From Locusta migratoria (taxonomy: Eukaryota > Arthropoda > Insecta > Orthoptera > Acrididae), in contig CM048755.1 of assembly GCA_026315105.1 (NCBI GenBank), positions 754,187,301-754,251,300 on the forward strand: a DNA stretch of 64,000 nt, written 5' to 3'. The first letter of the stretch is position 1; each line of letters opens with the position of its first letter. Below are positions 29,190-38,727 of the stretch, piece by piece. Both the position numbers and the translations under genes were made by a program. The notes under the pieces are model-generated. The model was not told the DNA's origin. It ran no database searches and saw nothing but the letters and a program-made list of their open reading frames with translations.

Positions 29190-31850
29190 CATAATATAAA
29201 AACATAATAGACAAATCGAACCTTCCTGGCTTTTGCTTGTGAAAACTCTTTCGCACGATCAGTGTAATGTAACTCCTCTGCAAGCTCGAGCTCAATCGAA
29301 ATTGTTGCAAGATCATTCAAACGAGTTTGGCTCATCGTTGATCGGAGGTATGTCTTTATCAATTTCAGTTTTGAGAAACTCCTCTCTCCACTTGCAACTG
29401 TCACTGGGAGTGTTAGGAGATTTCTCAGAGCAACGCTGACATTAGGGCAAAAATTATGTCTTCCTATAAACTTCAGAGTCTGTTTTGGACCTATTCCAGG
29501 TTTCAACAATGTTGAAAGCACTTTTAGTTCTTCCCTCAACTCTAGTGCATCAATGTCGCTTGAGTCATGATCTTGCAAAATCGCTGCGAGGTTTCTTCAC
29601 TGCTGTCAGGAGGTGCATTCTTCAGCTCGCCGATGTCGTAGAGAAAATCAAAATAATCACGATGAGATTTCAGTTGATTGAATCTCTCATCCAAAGATGT
29701 GGTTACTATATCTAAAAGATAGTGGTAGAATTCAATCTTGTAACGTTTTGTTGGGTCATCTATTGTCTGATCTCTTCCTTCATAAGTAAAGTGTATTGGC
29801 TTCTTACTTCGTCGCCGGGAAACACTAATCCGTGGTAACGTTAGATCTTCTAACTCTAATTCTGTAGCCAATTCTTTGGAATTCGTCAAGAAAGATACAA
29901 ACTTTTCTTCTGTTCTGCCGGTATCAAAATATGCTTTCGTTTTTTCAAGCATTTCCACGGCCTCAGAAACATTTAGTCAATGGTCTGGAGGGCCTTACTG
30001 ACTACACTGATGCGAAGCAGAACATCGTACCAAATTACCAGAGAAGTTAGAAAGGTGTAATTTTTTTATTTGATTCGCAAGTGACGTTGGTTCGTGAGTG
30101 GTCAAGCTATCGAATTCTTCTGATATTTGAACCAGTGGATTATAAACGCCTCCAATTTGAAACCTCTGGGGAGTAAGTGCATCGATGCGACTTTCCCACC
30201 TAGTATCGCTCAGTGACTTCAGCGTCAGGTTAAGGCAGGTACTTCAAGACATCCCAACGTCGAACGGAGGACGAGAAGAAATCATACGAGATCTTCACTG
30301 TCGATAACATGGAAACAGCATATTTAGAAAACAAGATTCAATGAGTGACTGCTACATGGTACATAAAATGCTCTCTTATTAATATCTGAAATTCTTTTTT
30401 GGAGACCAGGCTTCTTTCCTTTCATGTTTGCTCCATTGTCGTATCCTTGGTCTCTCATATTACACAATAGGATTTTTTTTCTTCCACTACCTTGAGTTCG
30501 ACCTGCGTCGAAGTGGAGCTTGAGGAATCGGGCACTGGAAGAAATCCCAGGAAATGCTCCCGAATTCGTATACCCCGTCGAGTCTTGCCTCCTGGACGAA
30601 ACGTACCACAACTGTCATCTGCTCAACTTTTGAAATATCTGGTGTTCAGTCCATAATTATACTGTAATACTTTGCAGACTTCATCATTAATAGAATGTTG
30701 TTGGTTATAGATGATCCAATAAGATGAATTATTTCATTCTGTGTTTCCTTTCCAAGATAATAATGACCCTTGTTCTCACTTTGCTTTGTTCTGTGCAGGT
30801 GCTCCATCATTACAGTGTCGAACTTTCCAAATAATTCAACGAGCTTCAAGAAGTTTCCGTTGTCAGGCTGAAAGAGTGTATCTGTACTTCCTCTCAAAGG
30901 CAGATATTGCCGACCCAGGAAATGAATTATTGCTATTAAGCGCCCAAGAGCATTTTTCCAATGTTCGCTTTCAGTATTCAGAAGCCTTTGATGATGGGCG
31001 TCGACAGCTCGTGACTTTTTCATCCCCTCAGAAAACACGATCCAGTTTTTATGTGAATTCAAATGATCGGTAGACTTCCCGTGACTTTCGAGATACAAGA
31101 TGCAAGGTGCAGCCAGTCGGTTATACCGTTCTTTGCAATTTTTACAGTATATGACGAAAAACGTTTGCAACAAAAGCAGAACACAGCATCCATGCTCTTT
31201 TAATACACCAACCAATGTCTATCTCCTTTTTCTAAATTCTTCAAAGAATAGTTGTAGTGCATAGGGCTGAAACACCGGTTGTCCGCGTTGTTAGGACATT
31301 CTTCAGCTTCCTTAATGCGCTCTGGAGGACCTCGCATGACCAACATTGTTCGAATGCAGTCGGTAATTATTTCCGGCCATCTTCCGGGATCTGAGTCAAC
31401 TGCCTCTTCCAGTTTAGGCTTGCCTTCAGTCACTTCTCCGGTGGTGAGTACCTCGGCTGATGTTCCTCCGGTATTTTCCGAATCAGGTGCCTAATTTCAG
31501 TTCTGCCTGATGTTTCAATCTCGGAGCTATCGTCGCAAAGCAGGTCTTAAGTCCAAGCGAGGTCTGTTGAACATGCTGTGGATGACCCACTGTCAGCATT
31601 GCTACTGTATGCGGTGGTCGCAGTACTGTGTTCGTCAACTTTCTGGTCATGTATTGGAGATAAAGATGTAGCTGCAGTAGCTCCACCTGTTCAGGATCTA
31701 TTTTTACACCCTCGCCGCTGCTAGGTCGTTCTCTCTTTGGCTTGAAATATCGTTGTAGTACATCCTTTTCCTTATCATCGTCATCTTCCTTCAGCGCCCG
31801 TCTTTTCCTATATTCACTGCCAGTGTTTTTCTACCGTCGGACATGTTTCG
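29190..31850 (-). pseudogene. hAT-type transposase (ZMYM1/TTF-type, DUF4371), decayed
   Basis: Blocks on the minus strand, N to C: a basic start (SEYRKRRALKED; RYFKPKRERPSSG), the TTF-type finger region (SDPGRWPEIITDCIRTMLVM; YCKNCKERYN), SHKNWIVFSEGMKKS, then the catalytic region SAKYYSIIMDCTPDISKVEQ, MRDQGYDNGANMKGKKPGLQ, FYVPCSSHSLNLV and SDTRWESRIDAL, and the C-terminal dimerisation block VASGERSFSKLKLIKTYLRS followed by MSQTRLNDLATISIE. The full domain order of ZMYM1-like hAT transposases is present, about 2.6 kb, with many stops and frameshifts. No terminal inverted repeats were identified. The several ORF pieces between 29177 and 31686 are parts of this one gene. Confidence 0.88.
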
Positions 31851-32139
31851 ATCCAGCCTGTAAAGAACTATTAAGTGAAACTAACTGTTGATGTCAGTGT
31901 TCATTTGGCTTTCTTCGTCCCTGATTTGCCAATTTCTTAAAGAAAAAACTAAAGGAAAGTGAAAAGGAGGCTTTTTAATACCGTACAAAAACTTGAATTT
32001 AAAATTCTACTCTAACTACTAGTTAGTTCCGTTTGACTTCAACCTTTTTTTTGTTGCAAAAAATACACGCACAGACGAATGCTGGGGAAAAGTACTAAGC
32101 TACTATCTAATGGGGCATGTTAAATAATTAAATAAATAT
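31851..32139. other. Flank of the hAT remnant
   Basis: AT-rich with no recognised motif; it may include the transposon's 5' terminal region. Confidence 0.3.
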
Positions 32140-32371
32140 GTATTGTAGGTAGTTTTTACCCTCGTAGGAATTATGTCCTGAAGGCAAAAATGTGCACAAA
32201 ATTCTGTTAAAATTGGTCCATTAGTTTACGAGCAGTTATGGAACATTATCGCATGATGTGGGTGGCAGTTTTTAGCGAATTTCATTTCTTATGTCGTCTT
32301 AACTCCTGAACTATGTTTTCTGATAGTGAGGAACATGTGTACCAAGTCTGACTGACATCGCCCCCTCCCCG

Positions 32372-32412
<41 letters not shown>

Positions 32413-32430
32413 TTTGTAATATGTATAGAT
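32140..32430 (+). repeat. 'cccggcgttgcccg' repeat, copy 3 (partial) with (AC)n
   Basis: Contains 'tgtgcacaaaattctgttaa', 'ttggtccattagtttacgag' and 'gtgtaccaagtctgactga', phrases of copies 1 and 2. It ends with (AC)n at 32372-32410 and 'atatgtatagattg', like copy 1's 'tttatatagata' end. The head motif is missing. Confidence 0.6.
32372..32410. repeat. (AC)n microsatellite
   Basis: About 19 AC repeats at the 3' end of repeat copy 3. Confidence 0.97.
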
Positions 32431-33225
32431 TGTGTTTTCCTGAATCAAATACTTTATGAAGAGTGAGAGCTTGAAGTTATCACCCCAATAAGCAGTATTC
32501 TTGATTGGCTGTACCTGAAAAAAAAAATTAATTTCTGCAAACCAAATTATCTAATAATAAATTAAAATAAACTTACATCCTTCTCTCTAGTTGGGCTTTT
32601 GTGCACCCTGTGAAACTTAGTTTTTCTCTACCCGTCTAATGATATTTTCATTTTCTTACTTCTCTTATAACAGCGAAGGAAACATTTCAGGAAAATGCAG
32701 CCGGCTAGGAGTGTCTGACTTCACGATTCACTAAGGATCAATTTCGTAAATTTTGATAACATTCTTCCGAACGCGCTAATTCAGAAGCAGCGCGCAGCAG
32801 AGACGAGGCGATTTATAATAGCATCTACATTCTACAGAGATAACGAGAAGATTCTCATAACAGCAAGAAAGTGGGATGAAGCCCTATTCATTTTTCAAAA
32901 CTTTTTGCTTCACAATTACGTAATCAAGAACGGAATAGAAAGTAAATCTGTATATACAGTAAAATGGATGTATGTGCCCTACCTAACAGTTTCCAAGACG
33001 AAGAAAAGTTTCCTTTTCAGTACTTCGCATAGTTATCGACCGATTTCGAAAAAAATAAATGCTGTCATATTCTACTCATTAAGAGGTGTAATTTTATGTA
33101 AAGCTGAAATAAGACAAGACTACATAGAAACTGTGAGTTTGTCTTGAAGCCGACGGCACTCAAATAGCCGCGGTGCTGCTACAGTGGCGAGGAAGAAATC
33201 AGTCCTCCTTCCTCCCCTGGTACAA
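32431..33225. other. Spacer without recognised gene
   Basis: The + ORF at 32905-33147 has no domain. No tRNA-like box or known repeat was seen. Confidence 0.4.
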
Positions 33226-33453
33226 CAGAGGCGGCCGGCAGGTAATCGAGGCGCCATGGCACAGTTTCCGAAGCTCTTCCTCTGAGGTTTGGTATCGAAT
33301 CCCCTGTTGGGCATGAATGTTGAGTTTGTCCTTTTCTTTAAAAAAATAAAAAATAAAAATAAATAAAATTGGGAGCCGGCAGATTTGCCGCCCCTCAGAA
33401 AGTGCCGCCCCGTGCGGCTGCACGTTTCGCACGTGCCTTGCGCCGGCCCTGCA
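33226..33453. repeat. tRNA-like fragment plus GC-rich module
   Basis: 33226-33335 has 'gaggtttggtatcgaatccc' (B-box-like) followed by 'gggcatgaatgttgag', like a decayed SINE on the + strand. 33340-33453 is an A-rich stretch followed by 'tgccgccccgtgcggctg' and 'ccttgcgccggccctg', the inverse of the module at 25138-25221. Confidence 0.45.
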
Positions 33454-33512
33454 AGGTACCCTCCGCCACACACTGTCGGGTGGCTTGCAGAGTATGGTTG
33501 TAGATGTAGATG
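33454..33512 (+). mobile_element. CR1-like LINE 3' tail
   Basis: 'gtaccctccgccacacactg' then 'gtggcttgcagagtatggtt' and 'gtagatgtag' matches the 3' ends of the copies at 23704 (inverted) and 52475. No coding sequence belongs to it. Confidence 0.75.
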
Positions 33513-34030
33513 CTCGTATCTTGGTTAGCAGTCTATAGTGTGGCACCGCGTCAAACGCCTTTTAGAAGTCGAGAAAAAACACAATCCGCCTGTTGCCCTT
33601 CATCCATGGCTCGCAAGATGTGAGAATAGGACAAACTGAGTTTCACATGAACGATGTTTCCTAGAAAGAAGCTTTTCCGTCTCAGGTAAATTTACTATAT
33701 TCGAACTGAGAATATGCTCTAAAATTCTACATGAAACCGATGTCAACGATATTGGCCTGTAATTATGTGGGTCAGTACTCTTTCCTTTCTTTTAAACGGG
33801 AATCACCTGCGCTTTTTTCCAATCACCAGGAACTTAGCGCCGAATTAAAGATTCGCGATAAATGCAAACTAAGTAAGAGGCCATTGCCGCAGAATACTGA
33901 TTTTAAAACCGAAGTGGTATTCCATCCTGACCAGAAGACTTTTTTTGTATTCAGTTCTCTCAGCTACTTCTCTACACCGGAAGTACCTATTACTATGTCC
34001 CTGATTTCGGAGTTAATACGTTGATCAAAT
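33513..34030 (-). pseudogene. CR1-like LINE RT N-terminal fragment
   Basis: Minus-strand blocks, N to C from about 33830: a degraded DWKK..VIPVYKK region, DPHNYRPISLTSVSCRILEH, then a block of the CETQ type, and FDAVPHYRLLTKIRAS at 33513-33560. The segment 33830-34030 probably carries the preceding linker. Several shifts and stops are present. It lies back-to-back with the + tail at 33454-33512. Confidence 0.7.
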
Positions 34031-34044
34031 GATAGTACATTTGT

Positions 34045-34445
34045 AATAACCTGTTGCAAATATTAACCCGTTTATTTAAACCTATTAAAGCTCACGTACA
34101 TAGAAACAATTTCTAGAGCCTGTTGATTAACCAATTTCCATCCCAAATACGTTGTTACCTTAAGCAAGTTCTGTAGCCAGTAGTTTAAATAATTTCCAAT
34201 TTACTTTGATATCATAATTTCTAGAATAAACCGTAATAAACAATTTTCTCTTCCTACGGTGTAAGCAGTTTCTACAACCAGTAGTGGTAAACAGTTTCTA
34301 TCACTTCCAATACATAGATTAAATAAGCATATTCTCAAACCATATGTTTAACCAAATTACCACCACTAAATCACTACCTTAAATTCTGACACATATTGTT
34401 TAACCAACTTAAACCCCAGTACAATGCTGTCGTAAGCATTGTCCA
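34045..34445. repeat. Eroded minisatellite, about 55-bp period
   Basis: Loosely conserved units each begin 'ttct.a..cca.t' and continue 'gtttaaccaatttcca'-like. Unit starts are near 34111, 34169, 34219, 34270, 34332, 34384 and perhaps 34439, spaced 50-62 bp. An earlier related piece with 'aacctgttg' lies near 34050. Units are strongly diverged, so the array is old. No coding. Confidence 0.55.
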
Positions 34446-34470
34446 GTATTTATGATCGTAATGATTTGCT

Positions 34471-34665
34471 GGCCGCGGTGGCCGAGGGGACTGAGGCGCT
34501 CCAGTCGCGGTCTGCACGGCCACTGCGGTCGGGGGGTTCGAATCCTCCCTCGGGCATGGATATTTGTGCCGTCCTTAGGCTAAGCTAGTTGATAAATAGT
34601 TTGTAAGTTTAGGGACTGATGACCCCGTAGTTAAGTCCCATAAGCTATAGAAACATTTGAACATT
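34471..34665 (+). mobile_element. Full-length tRNA-derived SINE with 15-bp TSD
   Basis: Head 'ggccgcggtggccgagggga', B box 'gggttcgaatcctcc', body 'atggatatttgtgccgtcc', 3' half 'gggactgatgaccccgtag', end 'gaaacatttgaacat'. It is flanked by perfect 'tcgtaatgatttgct' at 34456-34470 and 34666-34680. It is the best reference copy of the family here. Confidence 0.95.
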
Positions 34666-34680
34666 TCGTAATGATTTGCT

Positions 34681-34958
34681 TCAACTCGTCGAAAGCTGGA
34701 CGATCTTATCAGCGCCCTCTGTAAGGGAGAGGCCCAGGGGGCCTGCCTCCCTGAAAAAGTACGATATCTTATTTATTGTAAGCTTCCTGTATGAGCGCTG
34801 CTCCTCCCTCCCGACCAAACTCCAGGATTCGCCACTGTGGGATGGCTACTTGCCCCCACCCCGCAGGAAATATAAGCTATTTTCGCTACTGTGTGTAATT
34901 ACACAACTGCCATTCGCATAAGAAAGATGAACAGTGTGTACACACAGTTGAACAGTGT

Positions 34959-35005
<47 letters not shown>

Positions 35006-35114
35006 CGCGCACGCGCGCGCGCGCGCACACACACTAACAGAAACCTGTAGAGCATTAATTTTCAATGTATCTAGAAGGTTCTAGAACTGTATATTATAAC
35101 TAAAATATAGATAA
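34681..35114. other. Spacer with compound (CA)n/(GC)n tract
   Basis: Two near-identical 'gaacagtgtgtacacac' phrases at about 34929 and 34950 lead into the CA tract. The minus ORF across the tract is repeat-derived. No gene seen. Confidence 0.4.
34961..35035. repeat. (CA)n with (CG)n interruption
   Basis: Alternating purine-pyrimidine tract: (AC)n, then 'cgcgcgcacgcgcgcgcgcg', then (CA)n. It has Z-DNA-forming potential by composition. Confidence 0.96.
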
Positions 35115-35190
35115 AGGTCAGCTTCGAACCCAGCACCTTTTGCTTCAATTACCGTCACTTTAACCACTACACTACACTCTCCCTGTGCTT
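35115..35190 (-). repeat. tRNA-like sequence (SINE relic)
   Basis: The reverse complement has 'gtgtagtgtagtggttaaag' (A-box-like) and 'ggtgctgggttcgaagctg' (B-box-like) at tRNA-like spacing. The arms do not pair well, so I read it as a relic. Confidence 0.45.
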
Positions 35191-36510
35191 CATTGTTTTA
35201 TTTGTGAGAATATTATTTGTAACTGGAGACTGTTGCTCAGTGTCTACCACAATTTTTTACATAGGAGTTATATGTTATGAGGGTAAAAGTAAATATACAG
35301 TATCAGTGCAGTTAAGTAGCTTGCTCTAAGACTCCCAACTGGGAACAGGACATAATAGCTTCTGTAGATTTTTCAATGTATTTAGATCCTCTGATGGTCA
35401 TTTGGAGCTTAGACTCTGCACACACTGCCCCTTCACAACAAGGAAGATAGTCAACACTGGCAGTTTCCCTGTGAATTGGCTTACAACTCAGTGATGTTGT
35501 TCAGACTTTCATTTTCTTGTTATGAGACTCAAAACATCTAGATTATGGTGGCCGCCCACAGTCAGCAGCAGCCGCTGCAGCAGCTAATGACTGAGTAACC
35601 ACAAGTTTTGAATTATGAGGAAATGCTTGCTGCCATTTTGGATGCAGTTGGGCTCTCTCTATTCAACCAGGCAGTACTTGATGATCTCCATGTGTTTGGC
35701 TTCTAGTCATCAGTTACGTACAAATTCTCTAACATTGCTGCACAACTAGAAAGTAGACAAGCACAAAAACCTAGAATGAAATCTGTATCGTTGTTATTAA
35801 GTTCCCTCCAAAGATGAGTGGAGAATTTATCTGACACATGATCACTGCAGCCGAGTGCGGAGGGGCTCATTTCCCAGTGCACATTTTAGTCTTGTGTATT
35901 TCCATGGGTTCAGCAGTCACAGTTACAAATGTTGGACGCCACTACTCATTACCAAAGATAATATGTGGGCTGTGCAGTATCGGGCAGGAACCTCCAGCTT
36001 GTTACCGTATTCAGCAATCGACAGTTTCACGATGGGCTGGTCTTTGAAGACGATGATACACGAGCATACCGCTCTCACCTCTTGAATACGTGTATCCTGT
36101 AGGTACCATTGATGGAGTGGATGGCAACCAGTATCAGCTGACATTAACCGTGTTGAGAGTACGTAGTGTCACATTTGGAACCTGGAGTAGGGGCCCTCCT
36201 GCCAGAATGCATCACCGCAGGAGAGCTGCTAAGGCAAGCTTGAACAACACTATGTTGATTACATACACACGATTTAAGCACTGGGTTTTAGGTTGGAAGG
36301 GTGTGCCAGCCCTGGTTTATATTCACCTGCTGGATTAATGTCGTGGGCCAGTTGACTGGCCAGTCTGAGTGTTATTTCAGATAAATTCCCACATTCGTCA
36401 GTGAATGTGTGCTGCCCCCCCCCCCTGCTCTGCCTCTGTTATACTCCATGTTTATACTGTCAACAATTTACACTACATGCAGAAATTTGGGACTCAGTTA
36501 TTTTCTGTAA
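35191..36510. other. Spacer without recognised gene
   Basis: 35550-35700 reads MAAHSQQQPLQQLMTE with stops following. A Gln-rich start like this occurs in some retrotransposon gag proteins, but I cannot confirm it. The overlapping + ORFs at 35838-36338 show no domain. Confidence 0.3.
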
Positions 36511-36545
<35 letters not shown>

Positions 36546-36564
36546 GAGGAGGAGGAGGAGGAGG
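36511..36564. repeat. Poly-G and (GGA)n tract
   Basis: A run of 11 or more G followed by about 14 GGA repeats. Translation gives artificial poly-Gly, poly-Glu and poly-Ser ORFs on both strands, which should not be annotated. Confidence 0.97.
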
Positions 36565-37129
36565 GTGGTTTCAACAGGGGACAAACTTTAGTATAACGGT
36601 TTGGTTTTGTCCAGACAGCAGTGGGGTGGGGAATTACTATATATTGAGGTTGGCTGTTGATGGCTGCAGGCAGCAGTATTGTAGTATTTCTGTTATTTCT
36701 TGTTTCCTGTTTCCATTCAATACAGTTCAACCTTGACCACACTGTGCATAGCATTACATTGAGGATACAATCATATTGCAACAAAGTGAGTGACACATAA
36801 CTGATACAGGTTTTGATGACATAACTGTACCTCAAAGGTGTGAACACACAGGCAATTCAGAGAGCTGTGAACTTCGCTACTGAATAACTCGGCAAATGGG
36901 CTACAATCAACAGGTTAAAAGTTAACACCAAAAAGAAAACTTGCATGAACATTAACAATATACAAAATGGGAACCCCTCTCAATCACCTATAACTAAATA
37001 ACCAAGCAATAGTTATTAATGTTCTTTTTAATTCCTGGGTCAATGGTACATGATAACCTGAAATGGAATAAATGTACAGAAAAGGTAACTTTCAGGATAA
37101 GTGCAGGCTGGAGTGCTACCCAGCAAATG
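36565..37129. other. Spacer without recognised gene
   Basis: No domain, tRNA-like box or repeat match seen. Confidence 0.4.
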
Positions 37130-37390
37130 GTAACAGATGCATAAAATATATGTACAGGTCCATCAAAGATACGGTGTGATATTGGGAGGAAATTCTTCAG
37201 TGGCACTGAGCACTTACAGACTGCAGAAGAGAGCCATGAGGGTCAATAATGTTAGTAAATTGGAGACTCCTGCAAATACATCTTCAGGAAAGTGTTTAGG
37301 ATAAACACTACCTCTTCTATACATAGTGTCAGCTGAATTCACTATTAAGAAAAGTCATATTCACAGAATGTATGATCTCAACTGCGTGTG
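37130..37390 (+). pseudogene. LINE RT C-terminal fragment (jockey/CR1-like)
   Basis: Reads YGVILGGNSSVALSTYRLQK then RAMRVNNV, and a decayed PLLYIVSAEFTIKKS. The same post-RT block (YGIIFWDNSS...RVQKRAL) occurs on the minus strand at 42744-42941. About 80 codons remain, without start or end. Confidence 0.65.
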
Positions 37391-37617
37391 GGAAAAGCTG
37401 AAAATGTGTGCCCAGAAGTGTGGATCAGAAGTGACGTCTTTTCTTTATATATAATATGCTGGTGACGGACAATGATCCTTTCATTAGTGGGGAGGGGTGG
37501 GTAAGTTTGGGACCCTTATTCTTACGGGAATTAGTTTATGAAACTACGAGTTTGAGTACTGTGAGCAGGGTAGAGCTGGGCGTGCTTAGGTAGACCTTGC
37601 AGGTGCGGTGATCACTG

Positions 37618-37760
37618 TGTCCTCAGTGGTGTAGTAGTCAGTGCAACTGCCTAAAAGCAGGAGACGTGGGTTCGAATCTCGGCTGGGCACGCATTTTCAG
37701 CTTTGCCCACATGCAGTTGATGTCACATGCAGTTGTCATGTATTCTGTTAATATGAAAGA
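37618..37760 (+). mobile_element. tRNA-derived SINE or tRNA-like relic
   Basis: 'cagtggtgtagtagtcagtg' (A-box region), 'gcaggagacgtgggttcgaa' (B box) and then 'gggcacgcattttcagc'. The spacing is tRNA-like and the sequence continues past the head, as SINEs do. It is of a different family from the others. Confidence 0.5.
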
Positions 37761-38727
37761 ATAACAACTGCAGGATCAGAAGTGATGTCTGTTCTTTCGG
37801 AACAGGCGCCATATGTATTTATATAAAGAAAAGTAGTGAACTACACAGACACAACACCACAATCAATGCAGATCTGCATGCGTTACAGTCAAACACCAAC
37901 TTCGTCAAAAAGGAACTTTCTATCTCGACCTCCAGCTGTTCAACAAGTATAAATCCATCGATGACATCATGGTTTAGTAAAGGCATGAAGTCCTATTTTC
38001 TGTGTAATAGTAGTAAATGAATATCTACGTAAGTTAGTCTGCTCGTTAGGTTCAATTTGCAAAAAAGGAACCATCCAGAGAAGTTGGCCGAATCAGTTTG
38101 ATGAAATGTACTGTAATATACTTTTCATCCATGATATATGTTAGCAACGTTAACAGATTTTTTTTGTCATCTGTAACACACTGTGTTCTATAATATCACA
38201 TGGAGTAAATAAATTTCATATTTGTGGCTTTTCAAACTGCCTGTATTTGGAATAGTGTGTTGTCACTAGAAAATTATCACGGAAGTTACGCTTTTCCGCA
38301 TTTGGGTTGTTTTAGATTTTATGCTACTGTTTCCTTGTATTGTTTTTTGATGACCTTTTTCTCCTTCATTTTACATGTATTTAGTGGATTTTATTCCTTA
38401 TGTGCCATGTTAGCATGTAGTGACCGGAAGTGTAAGTGAATTGACTAGTGTATTATGTTTCTATTAATTTCTCCTACTCTTAGTCATTTTATGAATGACT
38501 AGTAAAATAAATTTATGATATATGTAAGTGCTGCTGTGAAATTTTAGCTCTGTACTCATGCTTACAGAAAATGTTTGAGTTAAGTCTGCCTTCTTGCAAG
38601 AACACAATATTGTTAGTGAAATATTTATAACAAGCTTGTGTGTTATTGCCAGAAGGATGTCACTTATAAATCGTTATTATGTAATTATAACTAAAACTTT
38701 TTAATTTTAAATTTTTTTTCATTTCAG
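37761..38727. other. Intron 3' end, no gene recognised
   Basis: AT-rich. It ends in a strong pyrimidine tract and 'catttcag' acceptor at 38727. Confidence 0.45.

Larger units (their letters stand above)
4455..38727 (+). other. Giant repeat-filled intron (34.3 kb)
   Basis: This is the interval between the donor at 4455 and the acceptor ending at 38727. It holds the I-clade LINE, RTE-like LINE, CR1-like pieces, hAT remnant, DUF4817 transposase remnant, SINEs and microsatellites listed below, and I recognise no further host exon in it. Intron status rests on phase-compatible flanking exons, not on transcript evidence. Confidence 0.5.

Noticed and set aside
34045..34445. CRISPR-like array
   Set aside because: Repeats are diverged, spacing varies and the genome is eukaryotic; an old minisatellite explains it.
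34846..35055. Minus-strand ORF rich in Val/Cys and Arg/Ala
   Set aside because: Translation of the (CA)n/(CG)n tract.
35550..35700. Gag start of a gypsy element
   Set aside because: Only a Gln-rich start is visible before stops; no later gag or pol block follows.
36401..36847. ORFs with poly-Gly, poly-Glu or poly-Ser
   Set aside because: Produced by the poly-G/(GGA)n tract on both strands.
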